NCBI GenBank assembly: GCA_017510825.1
Contig: JAFWMA010000006.1
Span: forward strand, 1-37,999
Source of the DNA: Clostridia bacterium
Lineage (GTDB): Bacteria > Bacillota > Clostridia > TANB77 > CAG-508
Length of the DNA stretch: 37,999 nt
Direction: 5' to 3'
This document shows, piece by piece, positions 7,643 to 16,885 of the stretch. The notes under the pieces were generated by a model. That model saw only the letters and a list, made by a program, of their open reading frames with translations. It was not told the DNA's origin and ran no database searches. Every line of letters starts with the position of its first letter. Positions within the stretch are counted from its first letter, which is position 1. Both the position numbers and the translations under genes were made by a program.

Positions 7643-8917
7643 CTATGCAGTTTCTTCTTTATCTTCTTCAATTTTAGGCTTTTCATCTCCTAAAACAGTT
7701 TTCTTAGTAATAATGCACTTTGTTATTTTAGGATTTGATGGAATATCATACATTACATCCCTCATAGTTTCTTCCATAATAGAACGTAATCCCCTAGCTC
7801 CAGTTTTTCTCTCAATAGCCTTATCTACCATCGTTTCAAGAGCATCTTTTTCAAATTCTAATGTAACATCATCCAATTTTAATAATTTTTTATATTGCTT
7901 AACTAATGAATTCTTTGGTTTTGTCATAACTTCAATTAAAGCTTCTCTATCAAGTTCTTGTAATGTTGCAATGATTGGTAGTCTTCCAACAAATTCCGGT
8001 ATTAAACCAAATTTTAATAAATCTTGTGGTTGAAGTTGTTCATAAACTTTATACTTATCCACTTTTTGTATATCAGTAACATTAGCTCCAAAACCAATTG
8101 ATTTCTTACCAATTCTATCACCAATTATTTTATCTAATCCTTCAAAAGCACCTCCACAAATAAACAATATATTCTCTGTATTTATTTGTATTAACTCTTG
8201 ATGAGGATGTTTCCTTCCTCCTTGTGGTGGTACTGAGGCTGTCGTTCCTTCTACTATTTTTAATAAAGCTTGTTGAACGCCTTCTCCACTAACATCTCTA
8301 GTAATAGATGGATTTTCAGATTTTCGTGAAATCTTATCTATTTCATCAATATATACAATTCCTTTTTCTGCTTTTTCAACATTATAATCAGCTGACTGAA
8401 TTAGTTTTAACAATATATTTTCAACATCTTCACCAACATAACCCGCTTCAGTTAAAGTTGTAGCATCAGCAATTGCAAATGGAACATCTAATATTTTAGC
8501 TAATGTTTGAGCTAAAAAAGTTTTTCCACAACCTGTTGGTCCTAATAACATAATATTACTCTTTTGTATTTCAACATCATCTTTACTTTCTTCTTCATCA
8601 GCTTCATTATATATTCTTTTATAATGATTATACACCGCAACAGACAAGGTTTTCTTTGCTTCATCTTGCCCGATTACATATTCGTCCAATGTATTCTTTA
8701 TCTCCTCAGGAGTAGGTAACTTAACCTCTTCTCCCTCATTAATTACATATCTCTCATCATCTTCTTCATAACCTTCTGAAGTCAAAATATCTTCACATGC
8801 TTTTATACACTCATTACAAATAAATATACCTGCTGGTCCTGCTATTATTTTTTTTACATCTGTTTGTAATTTTCCACAAAATGAACATCTTATATTTCTT
8901 TCACTTGTTCTTGCCAT
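7643..8917 (-). CDS. clpX: ClpX, ATP-dependent unfoldase of the ClpXP protease
   Basis: 424 residues. The N-terminal zinc domain has Cys at 11, 14, 34 and 37. Walker A GPTGCGKT is at about 126-133 and Walker [12 protein letters not shown] near 187. The pore loop region and the conserved block [17 protein letters not shown] follow, and the C-terminal subdomain ends with a short acidic tail. It unfolds tagged substrates and feeds them to ClpP in the cytoplasm. The start has GAGAGGAA upstream. It lies 45 nt after clpP on the same strand, so the two are co-transcribed from the promoter at 9623-9651 and end at the bidirectional terminator at 7569-7606. Confidence 0.98.
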   Translation of the reverse strand: MARTSERNIRCSFCGKLQTDVKKIIAGPAGIFICNECIKACEDILTSEGYEEDDERYVINEGEEVKLPTPEEIKNTLDEYVIGQDEAKKTLSVAVYNHYKRIYNEADEEESKDDVEIQKSNIMLLGPTGCGKTFLAQTLAKILDVPFAIADATTLTEAGYVGEDVENILLKLIQSADYNVEKAEKGIVYIDEIDKISRKSENPSITRDVSGEGVQQALLKIVEGTTASVPPQGGRKHPHQELIQINTENILFICGGAFEGLDKIIGDRIGKKSIGFGANVTDIQKVDKYKVYEQLQPQDLLKFGLIPEFVGRLPIIATLQELDREALIEVMTKPKNSLVKQYKKLLKLDDVTLEFEKDALETMVDKAIERKTGARGLRSIMEETMRDVMYDIPSNPKITKCIITKKTVLGDEKPKIEEDKEETA

Positions 8918-8962
8918 AAAAATTCCTCTCTATTTTTATTAACTTTTATCTAAGTTATTATA

Positions 8963-9580
8963 TTATTTTCTTTTGTCCATAATTCCATCAATCAAGCCAT
9001 ATTCTAAAGCTTCCTCAGCTGTCATATAATGGTCTCTCTCTGTATCTTTCTCTACTTCCTCAATTGGTTTCCCAGTTGTAGCACTAATTATTTTATTAAT
9101 TCTTTCTCTAGTTTTAATCATTTGATCTGCATGTATCTTTATTTCAGTTGTTTGTCCTGAAATTCCTCCACCACTAATTAATGGTTGATGAATTAATATT
9201 TCTGAATTAGGTGTTGCAAATCTCTTTCCCTTTGCCCCAGAAGTTAACAACAATGCACCCATACTTGCAGCCATACCTACACATATTGTACTAACAGGAC
9301 ATTTAATATAATTCATGGTATCAATAATTCCTAGTCCATCTGTTACAGAACCTCCTGGTGAATTAATATATAAAAATATATCTTTATCAGGATCTTCTGA
9401 TTCCAAAAATAATAATTGTGCAACCACAACACTTGCAGATGCAGAATTTACATCCTCACCCATAAAAATAATTCTATCCTTTAGTAATCTTGAGAAAATA
9501 TCATATGACCTTTCTCCTCTTGATGATTGCTCTATAACATAAGGTACTAAACTATCTTTTATTCTATCCATATTTTCCAT
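8963..9580 (-). CDS. clpP: ClpP, serine protease subunit
   Basis: 205 residues. The catalytic serine is in VGMAASMGA (Ser106) and the histidine in ILIHQPL (His131); the aspartate is in EKDTERD (about 179). Length and motifs are those of the ordinary tetradecameric ClpP. It partners ClpX, which follows 45 nt downstream. The first ATG is used here, with AGGAAAGGAATTT upstream. The promoter at 9623-9651 and a terminator just after tig make clpPX a unit separate from tig, although the three genes are neighbours. Confidence 0.98.
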   Translation of the reverse strand: MENMDRIKDSLVPYVIEQSSRGERSYDIFSRLLKDRIIFMGEDVNSASASVVVAQLLFLESEDPDKDIFLYINSPGGSVTDGLGIIDTMNYIKCPVSTICVGMAASMGALLLTSGAKGKRFATPNSEILIHQPLISGGGISGQTTEIKIHADQMIKTRERINKIISATTGKPIEEVEKDTERDHYMTAEEALEYGLIDGIMDKRK

Positions 9581-9622
9581 ATTTATAAATTCCTTTCCTA
9601 AATAAATTCTTTTGCATTATCT

Positions 9623-9651
9623 ATTATATATTTTTTTTGCCAAATTATCAA
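9623..9651 (-). promoter_or_regulatory. Sigma-A promoter of clpP-clpX
   Basis: On the minus strand: TTGATA (9646-9651), a 17-nt spacer, and TATAAT (9623-9628). It lies about 45 nt upstream of the clpP start. I saw no CtsR heptad repeat around it. Confidence 0.8.
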
Positions 9652-9704
9652 GACCTTATCTAAAAATATATACTCATAAAAATTCAAAATTGTTCCTACT
9701 AATT

Positions 9705-9734
9705 AAAAGGATGAGCTATGCTCACCCCCTTTTT
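9705..9734 (-). terminator. Terminator immediately after tig
   Basis: On the minus strand, a G-rich arm ending GGTGAGC pairs across ATA with GCTCATCC, followed by TTTTAATT. It begins at the tig stop codon. Confidence 0.75.
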
Positions 9735-11026
9735 TATTTTTTATTTTTATATTTTGCATTGTCTAATATTAATTTAACAGCTTTCTCATTTTTAGAAGAT
9801 GTTTCTAAATAATCCTTTAAATTATCATTTTTTTCTAATTCTTCTACTTTTTTATTATACTGTTTAGACATTTCCTCTAAATGCTCTTTGACATATTTTT
9901 CATCTGGTTCAATCTTTTCATCTTTAACTATTTGTTCCAAAACTAAAGATGTTTTTATGTTCTTTTCAGCATCTGGTTTAAACTCTTCTCTAAGTTCTTT
10001 TTCTGTTTTGCCCATCATCTTAAGATATTGTTCAATATTCATTCCTTGATATTTAAGTCTTTGCTCAATATTATCTTCCATATTGTCTATTTCTAATTCT
10101 ACCATACCTTCAGGAATATCAATATTTGTATTTTCACAAACTGCATCAACTGCTGCATCTTCCATTTCATGTTTAGCTCTATGTTCATTTTCCTCTTTTT
10201 TCTTTTCTTCTATACTTGCTTTTAATTCTTTCAATGTATCAAATTCACTTACATCTTTAGCAAATTCATCATCTAATTTTGGAAGTTCTTTTACACTAAT
10301 ACTATGTAACTTGATATGGAAAACTGCATCTTTACCAGCTAAATCTTTTGAAAAATACTCTTCTGGGAAAGTTACACTAATATCTTTTTCTTCATCAATT
10401 TTCATTCCAATTAATTGGTCTTCAAATCCTGGAATAAAAGTATTACTTCCAATTTCTAACTGATGGTTTTCAGCTTTTCCACCTTCAAAGGCTTCACCAT
10501 CAACAGTTCCTTCAAAATCAATTGTAACAGTATCTCCCTTTTTTACTGCTCTATCATCAACTGAAACCATTCTTGAGTTATGTTCAGCCATATGGTTTAA
10601 TTCATGTTCAACATCTTCGTCAGTAACTTTATACTCAATTTTTTCTAACTCAATACCTTTATATTTTCCTAATTTTACTTCAGGTTTTGTTGCAACAATT
10701 GCAGTGAATATTAAATCCTTTCCTTTTTCCATTTGAACAACATCAATTTGTGGCTTACTAACTGCATCAATTTTATTATTTTTTATTTCTTCGTCATATA
10801 TTTCAGGAACTAAATCATTAAAAGCATCCTCATAAAATATATCATCTCCATAATATCTTTCAACTATTTTAAATGGAGCTTTCCCCTTTCTAAAGCCAGG
10901 AATATTAAAGTATCTTGCACTTTTTTTAAATACCTTCATTATTGATTCATCAAACTTTTCAGCTTCAACTGTAAATGTGATTTTTAATTCATTTTTGTTT
11001 TTAGTCTTTTCTTGTTTTATGCTCAT
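9734..11026 (-). CDS. tig: Trigger factor, ribosome-associated chaperone
   Basis: 430 residues. The N-terminal ribosome-binding domain carries the signature FNIPGFRKGKAP near residues 37-48. The FKBP-type prolyl isomerase domain is in the middle (about 150-245, with GDTVTIDFEGTVDGEAFEGG), and the C-terminal part is the helical substrate cradle. It binds nascent chains at the ribosome exit through ribosomal protein L23. The start is preceded by GGAAAGGAATG. It is the usual upstream neighbour of clpP-clpX, but separated from them here by its own terminator. Its promoter sits inside a perfect 10-bp inverted repeat. Confidence 0.98.
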   Translation of the reverse strand: MSIKQEKTKNKNELKITFTVEAEKFDESIMKVFKKSARYFNIPGFRKGKAPFKIVERYYGDDIFYEDAFNDLVPEIYDEEIKNNKIDAVSKPQIDVVQMEKGKDLIFTAIVATKPEVKLGKYKGIELEKIEYKVTDEDVEHELNHMAEHNSRMVSVDDRAVKKGDTVTIDFEGTVDGEAFEGGKAENHQLEIGSNTFIPGFEDQLIGMKIDEEKDISVTFPEEYFSKDLAGKDAVFHIKLHSISVKELPKLDDEFAKDVSEFDTLKELKASIEEKKKEENEHRAKHEMEDAAVDAVCENTNIDIPEGMVELEIDNMEDNIEQRLKYQGMNIEQYLKMMGKTEKELREEFKPDAEKNIKTSLVLEQIVKDEKIEPDEKYVKEHLEEMSKQYNKKVEELEKNDNLKDYLETSSKNEKAVKLILDNAKYKNKK

Positions 11027-11052
11027 TTTAATTCATTCCTTTCCAATTATTC

Positions 11053-11104
11053 TAAAATGCTTTATTATTATATCACATTCACCTTAGAAAAATCAAGCAT
11101 TTTA
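11053..11104 (-). promoter_or_regulatory. tig promoter enclosed by a perfect 10-bp inverted repeat
   Basis: The minus-strand promoter is TTGATT (11091-11096), an 18-nt spacer and an extended TGATATAAT (-10 hexamer at 11067-11072). The arms TAAAATGCTT (11053-11062) and AAGCATTTTA (11095-11104) flank it; the outer arm touches the -35 and the inner arm lies just after the predicted start of transcription. Confidence 0.65.
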
Positions 11105-11178
11105 AAGTTTTTTTCACGTTTTCTATATTGAACTCAAAATCTTGGTAATTATCTATCTGACATATCAAAATATTAATG
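11105..11178. other. Short intergenic region with no visible gene
   Basis: It lies between the tig promoter and the tiny lipoprotein ORF. No feature beyond ordinary AT-rich sequence. Confidence 0.3.
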
Positions 11179-11355
11179 TTAGATTTTTTGATTTGCTATT
11201 TCCCTCTGCATTTCAAGGTTATCAGCACTATGGCTAATATCTCTAAAAACATTATTAGCATTAGTGCAAGAAGACATGAACAGCAAACATAGAATTGCTA
11301 GTATAATTCTCAATATCGTTTTTGTCTTTATCTTGTTGCTAGACAGCTTAACCAT
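11179..11355 (-). CDS. Tiny lipoprotein, resembles phage lipoprotein N-termini (possible relic)
   Basis: 58 residues starting MVKLSSNKIK, with AAGGAAG seven bases before the ATG. A basic N-terminus and a hydrophobic segment lead to MSSC, a plausible lipobox, after which only about 27 residues remain (TNANNVFRDISHSADNLEMQ and a short tail). The pattern 'Cys, then S/N-rich, then SADNLEMQREI' reminds me of the short beta-sandwich lipoproteins of phages, but the body of that domain is missing. Immediately upstream in the same direction is a short open stretch ending KWKSAISLGDKYR, which may be the tail of another phage gene. Base composition is somewhat richer in GC than the surroundings. It is probably a degraded prophage fragment, though expression cannot be excluded. 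Confidence 0.5.
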   Translation of the reverse strand: MVKLSSNKIKTKTILRIILAILCLLFMSSCTNANNVFRDISHSADNLEMQREIANQKI

Positions 11356-11528
11356 GATACTTCCTTTTAACGATACTTATCTCCCAATGAAATAGCACTT
11401 TTCCATTTTTCATATCTCATAGTTTTAGCATATTATCATTCGCTAATATAAATCGATTTGCATAATATTAAGTACAGAACAAATAACAACTATAATTTCT
11501 GCTAACACTGAATTATTACAACATCTTT
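11356..11528 (-). other. Possible remnant of a phage-like gene
   Basis: On the minus strand, a short frame reads MRYEKWKSAISLGDKYR and stops just before the ribosome binding site of the tiny lipoprotein. Stops interrupt it further upstream. The arrangement (gene end, Shine-Dalgarno, lipoprotein) looks like a remnant of a phage operon. No intact gene is present. Confidence 0.3.
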
Positions 11529-13004
11529 CTAAAATATGTCACTCACATTTATATCACAATAAAATTCAACTCCATTTTCTAAGTTCTTTACACCATATCT
11601 ATTTCCATAATTATTCATTATTGCTTTTACTAGAGCTAACCCTATTCCAGTTCCACCATCTTCTCTATTTCTTGATGAGTCAGATTTATAAAATCTTCCC
11701 CATATCTTATTTAAATTTTCCTCTGGAATTTGTTTTCCAGTATTAAACACAAATAATCTTAGCTTTTTTTCACTTTGTTTTCGTATTCTAAAAACAATTT
11801 TCTTTTCTCCATTAACATTTTCACAATGCTTTATAGCATTAGTAAAATAATTATTTATTACTTGCTCAATAAATTCCTGATCAGCAAAAACCATTGCATT
11901 TTTATATTCTTTAAAATCAATTCTTATTTCTCTATCTTCTAAAACTACAGTTTCTCTCCTAATTTCTTCTTTGATTAATTCATTTAAATTAAACTCAACA
12001 TCATTAAATTGTCTTTCTTGGTATTCTAATTTCATTAATTCTAACAAATCTTTAACCATCTTATCCATCTTTTTAGTTTCATCGGTTATAACTTCTGCAT
12101 AAAATTTTCTTGATTCTTCGTCTTCATTAACATTTTCTATTAAACCTTCTGCATATCCTTGAATCAACGAAATTGGAGTTTTCAGTTCATGTGATACATC
12201 TGAAATAAATTGTTTTCTCATTTCATCAATTTTAGATTTTTCTTCAATATCCATTTCCAACTGATTATTATTTTTTCTTAGTTGTCCAATTGTAGTTTCA
12301 AGCTTTTGAGACATCTCATTTATATTTTTACCCAATCTGTCAACTTCATCATTTTCCTCTGAACTAACATATTTTTCACTAAAATCAAGCCTAGCCATTT
12401 TTTTAGTAATTCTATTTAATTGAATAATTGGCTCTGTAAATTTTTTCGATACAATTGATGACAAAAGCCCTGAAATTAATACCATCATCATTCCAATATA
12501 TATTAATACACTATTTGATACTTTTACAGTTTCTTTAATTGGAGTAATTGGTATTCTAATATACAACTTATACCCATTATCCAAATCAGAATGTAGCATT
12601 AAAAAACTATTGTCACCATTATCAATATCTTTTACTTCTATATCATTCGTTTTTAGTATAGTTTTATTTTTCATACCAGTTTTTAATTTTTCAACACTAT
12701 TTATAACTGATTTATTGGTTTCATAAATTACCTCTGAAAACTCATTCTCAATTAAAAGTTCCATATAATTCTTTGTTTCAATTTGTTTTAAATCAGTTTT
12801 TATATCATAATGAATTTCTCTGCTATAATAATTATTTATTTGAATAGCTAAATCTCTAGCTGTTTTAGCTTTCGAATACTTATAATAAGATTCTAAAACA
12901 ACATTGTTAACAAAAACTAAAACAAAAATTGAAATAATAGTTGAAATACATAAAATCATAAATAATCTAAATTGAATTGATTTTCCTTTTTCTTGAATAC
13001 TCAT
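11529..13004 (-). CDS. Sensor histidine kinase of a two-component system
   Basis: 491 residues. Two membrane helices (about 14-36 and 164-185) enclose an extracellular sensor region of about 125 residues. A HAMP linker follows (about 187-240), then the dimerisation/phosphoacceptor helix with SDVSHELKTP (His272). The HATPase domain has the N-box around Asn389 and GTGIGLALVK near 451. No PAS domain is visible. It is the partner of the response regulator 44 nt upstream. The overall form is that of PhoR/ResE-class kinases, but the extracellular part gives no clue to the signal. The start is supported by an AAGGGATTATGTG leader. Confidence 0.93.
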   Translation of the reverse strand: MSIQEKGKSIQFRLFMILCISTIISIFVLVFVNNVVLESYYKYSKAKTARDLAIQINNYYSREIHYDIKTDLKQIETKNYMELLIENEFSEVIYETNKSVINSVEKLKTGMKNKTILKTNDIEVKDIDNGDNSFLMLHSDLDNGYKLYIRIPITPIKETVKVSNSVLIYIGMMMVLISGLLSSIVSKKFTEPIIQLNRITKKMARLDFSEKYVSSEENDEVDRLGKNINEMSQKLETTIGQLRKNNNQLEMDIEEKSKIDEMRKQFISDVSHELKTPISLIQGYAEGLIENVNEDEESRKFYAEVITDETKKMDKMVKDLLELMKLEYQERQFNDVEFNLNELIKEEIRRETVVLEDREIRIDFKEYKNAMVFADQEFIEQVINNYFTNAIKHCENVNGEKKIVFRIRKQSEKKLRLFVFNTGKQIPEENLNKIWGRFYKSDSSRNREDGGTGIGLALVKAIMNNYGNRYGVKNLENGVEFYCDINVSDIF

Positions 13005-13047
13005 TTACACATAATCCCTTCTTAAGAGTGAAATCATACTTTTCTAC

Positions 13048-13725
13048 CTATTTAGTTTCAAATTTGTATCCAACTCCACGCATTGTTTTAATAAATCTTC
13101 CTTTTTTTCCTAATTTATGTCTTATCTTTTTTATGTGGCTATCTATAGTTCTTGAATCACCATAATAATCATAATTCCATACATTATTTAAAATCTTTTC
13201 CCTTGATAATGCAACATTTTCATTTTCTAATAAATATTTTAGAAGTTCATATTCTCTTAAACTTAATTCAATATCTTTTCCATCTACTGAAACTGTTCTT
13301 CCTTCAGTATCTATTAATATTCCTCCAAAGTTCTTTGATTGAGCCTCAACATTATCTACTCTTTTTAAAATAGCCTTTATTCTTGCAACTAACAATTTTG
13401 GACTAAAAGGTTTAGAAATGTATTCATCCACACCTAATTCAAATCCAAACAACTCATCTTGTTCTTCCCCTCTAGCTGTTAGCATTACAACTGGAACTTT
13501 AGATTCTTGTCTAATTTGTCTTAACACTGACCATCCATCTAACTTTGGCATCATAACATCAAGTAATACTAAATTAATTTTATTTTTATTCTCTTCAAAC
13601 AAATCTATAGCCTTTTCTCCATCCTCTGCTTCCATTGTTTTATATCCTTCTTTAGCTAAAAAATCTTTTAATAACTTTCTAATTCTTGCTTCATCATCTA
13701 CAACTAAAATAGTTATATCTTCCAT
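13048..13725 (-). CDS. OmpR/PhoB-family response regulator
   Basis: 225 residues. The receiver domain has Asp10 and Asp11, the phosphoacceptor Asp56 (VLLDVMMP), Thr83 and Lys105. The C-terminal winged helix contains ELSLREYELLKYLLEN and the closing TMRGVGYKFE. The ATG at 13723-13725 has AAAGGAAAAAAT upstream; nine earlier codons are open but lack a site. It is first in an operon with the kinase. Its promoter carries two TTCACA direct repeats 11 nt apart, the geometry OmpR/PhoP proteins bind, so autoregulation is likely. Confidence 0.95.
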   Translation of the reverse strand: MEDITILVVDDEARIRKLLKDFLAKEGYKTMEAEDGEKAIDLFEENKNKINLVLLDVMMPKLDGWSVLRQIRQESKVPVVMLTARGEEQDELFGFELGVDEYISKPFSPKLLVARIKAILKRVDNVEAQSKNFGGILIDTEGRTVSVDGKDIELSLREYELLKYLLENENVALSREKILNNVWNYDYYGDSRTIDSHIKKIRHKLGKKGRFIKTMRGVGYKFETK

Positions 13726-13781
13726 ATTTTTTCCTTTCAAAATAATTTTCATAATAATTAAAATTCTTTCTATTATGAATA

Positions 13782-13813
13782 ATTATACAACATATTTGTG
13801 AATATTATGTGAA
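13782..13813 (-). promoter_or_regulatory. Two-component promoter with PhoP-like direct repeats
   Basis: On the minus strand, TTCACA (13808-13813), five bases, TTCACA (13797-13802), then TATAAT (13782-13787). There is no good -35 hexamer; the repeats occupy the -35 region, as at activator-dependent promoters of this regulator family. Confidence 0.6.
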
Positions 13814-13883
13814 CTAATTAAGATTATTTACAATATTATATAATAAAAATTAAAAAAAAACATCATTTTTTTTTATTTTATGA

Positions 13884-13973
13884 TATAATAACCACATAAA
13901 TTAACTGTAAAAAACACATGATTGAACTAATCAACGATTTACTTACAACTTTAGTTTTAAGTAATCATTGATT
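13884..13973 (+). promoter_or_regulatory. Amylase promoter and leader hairpin
   Basis: An extended -10, TGATATAAT (hexamer at 13884-13889), has no clear -35. About 40 nt later an imperfect inverted repeat (13929-13945 with 13958-13973, one bulge and one mismatch) ends just before the ribosome binding site GAAAGGA. The hairpin could be an operator or could control ribosome access. It is not followed by a T-run, so it is not a classical attenuator. Confidence 0.5.
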
Positions 13974-13991
13974 TATGAAAGGAATAAACAA

Positions 13992-15458
13992 ATGAAATCT
14001 TATAATAAAACAATGTTTCAATTTTTTGAATGGTATATGCCCAGTGACTGTAATCTATGGAATACTGTTACACAAATGGCACCTGAATTAAAAAAGAAAG
14101 GTATAACTTCTGTATGGTTACCACCAGCACAAAAATCTGCTGGTGGAATTAATGATACCGGATATGGTGCATATGACTTATATGATTTGGGAGAATTTAA
14201 TCAAAAAGGAACTATTAGAACTAAATATGGTTCTAAAGAAGAATATTTAAAAGCCATAAAAGCTTTGCAAGCAGAAGGAATTAAAGTTCTAGCAGATATA
14301 GTTTTAAATCACAGAATGGGAGCGGATGAAACAGAAGATATTATTTCATATAAAGTTGATTATGATGATAGAAATAAAACAATTGGAGATTATAGAACAA
14401 TAAAAGCATGGACCAAGTATAGTTTCGAAGGTCGCAAAAATAAATATTCTGATTTTAAATTAGACTGGTCACACTTTACAGCATGTGATTATGACAATAA
14501 TGAAAATGAACATGGAATATTCAGATTTTATGGAAAACAATTTAGCAAAGAAGTTGACTTAGAAAGAGGAAACTTCGATTACTTAATGGGTTGTGATGTT
14601 GATTTTAACAATCTAGATGTTGTTAATGATTTAAATGCATGGGGAAAATGGTTTTATGAACAAACTCATGTTGATGGATTTAGATTAGATGCAGTAAAAC
14701 ACATACGTTTTTCTTTTTATAAAAATTGGTTGAAAGATTTAAGTCATGAATTTAACAAAAACTTTTACACAGTTGGTGAATACTTTAGCTATAACATTGA
14801 TTCACTATTGTATTATTTAGATTATAACAAACAAATAACAAGCCTTTTTGATGTACCATTACATATAAAATTTAAAGATGCTTCTCAAAGTGGTGGAAAT
14901 TATGATATGAGATATTTATTTCAAAATACTCTAGTCGATAGAAGACCTTCAAAAGCTGTAACTTTTGTTGATAATCACGATACAGAACCAGGTCAAGCAC
15001 TAGAATCTTGGGTCGAATGCTGGTTTAAACCTCTTGCTTATGCAATGATAATGTTCAGAAAAGAAGGAATCCCATGTATTTTTTATGGAGATTACTATGG
15101 TGTTCCTGAAAAAAATATGCCACCTATGAAAGATTTACTAGATACATTCCTAAAAGTTAGAAAATACATGGCTTATGGAAAAGAAAGAACTTATTTTGAT
15201 GATCCAAATATTATTGGATGGACCCGTGAAGGAGACTACTATCACCAAGACTCTGGATTAGCAGTTGTACTTAGTGATGGACCTGGTGGCGGAAAGCAAA
15301 TGAATGTTGGAAAAGAATTAGCAGGTTCACTATTATATGATTGCACAGGGAACTGCAAAGAACCAATTTATGTTGATCAAGATGGAAATGGCATTTTCTA
15401 TTGTGATGGTGGAAGTGTATCAGTTTGGGTAAAAAAAGAAAATATGTATAATTTATAA
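13992..15458 (+). CDS. Cytoplasmic alpha-amylase, glycoside hydrolase family 13
   Basis: 488 residues with no signal peptide. It starts MKSYNKTMFQFFEWYMP, typical of the intracellular AmyA/AmyS-like GH13 group. The catalytic residues are visible: Asp233 in GFRLDAVKH (nucleophile), Glu263 in TVGEYFSY (acid/base) and Asp330 in FVDNHDTEPGQ. ADIVLNHRMG is the first conserved region. It hydrolyses internal alpha-1,4 bonds in maltodextrins or glycogen. I chose the ATG at 13992 because of the AAAGGA in front; eight further codons upstream are open. It is a single-gene unit with its own promoter and a strong terminator. Confidence 0.95.
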   Translation: MKSYNKTMFQFFEWYMPSDCNLWNTVTQMAPELKKKGITSVWLPPAQKSAGGINDTGYGAYDLYDLGEFNQKGTIRTKYGSKEEYLKAIKALQAEGIKVLADIVLNHRMGADETEDIISYKVDYDDRNKTIGDYRTIKAWTKYSFEGRKNKYSDFKLDWSHFTACDYDNNENEHGIFRFYGKQFSKEVDLERGNFDYLMGCDVDFNNLDVVNDLNAWGKWFYEQTHVDGFRLDAVKHIRFSFYKNWLKDLSHEFNKNFYTVGEYFSYNIDSLLYYLDYNKQITSLFDVPLHIKFKDASQSGGNYDMRYLFQNTLVDRRPSKAVTFVDNHDTEPGQALESWVECWFKPLAYAMIMFRKEGIPCIFYGDYYGVPEKNMPPMKDLLDTFLKVRKYMAYGKERTYFDDPNIIGWTREGDYYHQDSGLAVVLSDGPGGGKQMNVGKELAGSLLYDCTGNCKEPIYVDQDGNGIFYCDGGSVSVWVKKENMYNL

Positions 15459-15502
15459 AAGAATTTGAAATGGGATAATTCCATTTCAAATTCTTTTATT
15501 TT
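15457..15502 (+). terminator. Strong terminator after the amylase
   Basis: A perfect 17-bp stem (15457-15473 with 15481-15497, right arm starting CCATTTCAAATTC) is followed by a T-rich tail. It overlaps the stop codon. Confidence 0.93.
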
Positions 15503-15583
15503 TACTTTTATTTATATTTTTTTCTATTTGCACAACTTTTAAGGTATACACTAATAATAATCTCATACATTGTGATATTTTTG

Positions 15584-15949
15584 TCAATACATTTTCACTT
15601 TAAATTCGCAATTTTTATAATGACAGAGCTTGTTTTGGTAAATTGTTATTATATCAAATCTTATATATTGATTTTCGAGTTGATTTATATAAATATAGTA
15701 CTTTGTAGCATACACAATATGCTTTTGCTTATGTTCTGTTACTGCTTCTATTGGCTTACCATGATCAAAACTAGTTCTAGTTTTTACTTCTATAAAAACA
15801 TATTCATTAGTTTTACTATCCTTAGCAATTATATCTATTTCTCCCTGTTTGCACTGAAAGTTTTTTTCTATTATTTTATAGTTCTTCTCCATTAAATATT
15901 TTACTGCTTCATCTTCTCCTTGTTTTCCCGTCAAATGTCTTTTATACAT
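15584..15949 (-). CDS. yraN: YraN-family (UPF0102) nuclease-like protein
   Basis: 121 residues. The family core is clear: GKQGEDEAVKYLMEKNYKI, then QGEIDIIAKD and VFIEVKTRTS, the E-x-D-E-V-K pattern of the restriction-endonuclease fold. The biochemical role is not established. It is frequently found beside dprA or rnhB, and here it is the last gene of the yraN-dprA-comM run, consistent with DNA metabolism. Unlike its two upstream neighbours it is intact and contains no CGG codon. Confidence 0.93.
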   Translation of the reverse strand: MYKRHLTGKQGEDEAVKYLMEKNYKIIEKNFQCKQGEIDIIAKDSKTNEYVFIEVKTRTSFDHGKPIEAVTEHKQKHIVYATKYYIYINQLENQYIRFDIITIYQNKLCHYKNCEFKVKMY

Positions 15950-16035
15950 CTTATCTCCTTAATCTACTATTATGATTACGCAAACTGCAATAATACTATA
16001 AATTAGCAGAGTCAAGTCATTTATATGCAATACTT

Positions 16036-16885
16036 TTAATTTAATACATATTTTCCCGGACTTGCTTGTTTTATAAATTCATCTAATTCTAACATTAATA
16101 AAATTTCATTTACTTCACTTATATTCTTTTTAGTTAATCTTACAACTTCATTAGCTGTAATAGGAATTGTTCCTACTAATTTATATACATCATTATACTC
16201 TGGTTCAACACTTTTATTATTAATCACATAGCCATCAATTTCTAATATATCTATAATATCTTTTGGAGATGTTACAAGATTTGCACCTTCATCTATTAAT
16301 CTATTTGCTCCATAACTTCTTATTGAATCAATATCCCCAGGAATACAAAATACCTCTCTTCTTTGCTTCATGGCATCATGTGCAGTAATGTTAGTACCGC
16401 TTCTGTATTTAGCTTCCACTACCAATGTTCCCACACTTATTCCACTAATAATTCTATTCCTAATAGGAAATCTATGCATATCAATTTCTGTTTCAGGTGG
16501 CCACTCAGTTATAATGCAACCTCCATCATTTAATATTTCTTCAAATAAAATTTTATTTTCCGGTGGATAAATATGTTCAAAACCTGAAGCAAGAACTGCT
16601 ACTGTTTTCCCTTCCTTATCTTTTGAATAATAATGTGCAATAGAATCAACACCTCTAGCTAGTCCACTAACTATACATATATTTTTTTGAGCCAAATAAC
16701 TTGCAAATCTCTTTGTCTGTTCTTTGCCATAATTATCACAGTCACGTGACCCTACTATTGCTATTGATGTTTTATATAGAAGTGACTCATCACCGCATAA
16801 CAAATATTTTTTTAGGAGAATTCTTAATTTCCTTTAATCTCTTTGGATAATTTTCATCTGTTATATTAATTGTTTTAAATTCCAT
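16036..16885 (-). CDS. dprA: DprA, single-stranded DNA-binding RecA loader; needs a +1 frameshift at CGG
   Basis: DprA protects incoming single strands during transformation and loads RecA. The start ATG (16883-16885) follows GAAAGGAATT and reads 30 residues to KKIFVM. The next codon is CGG (16793-16795), then TGA. Skipping the C gives GGT and continues GDESLLYKTSIAIVGSRD, exactly the DprA entry to the Rossmann fold. The rest is complete: GLARGVDSIAH, FPIRNRIISG, SGTNITAHDAM, and the C-terminal winged helix ending KYVLN. The joined product is 282 residues, slightly short because the N-terminal SAM-like domain is absent. The same kind of CGG shift occurs in comM and comEC. Alternatives are a true mutation or translation from an internal start. 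Confidence 0.88.

Noticed and set aside
11053..11104. Invertible (phase-variable) promoter at tig
   Set aside because: The element would be about 50 nt with no recombinase nearby, and switching off trigger factor has no obvious rationale. Kept only as an operator candidate.
16807..16813. One extra A in a run of seven as the cause of the dprA break
   Set aside because: It gives an acceptable protein, but the CGG shift gives an equally good or better DprA sequence and agrees with the three other sites.
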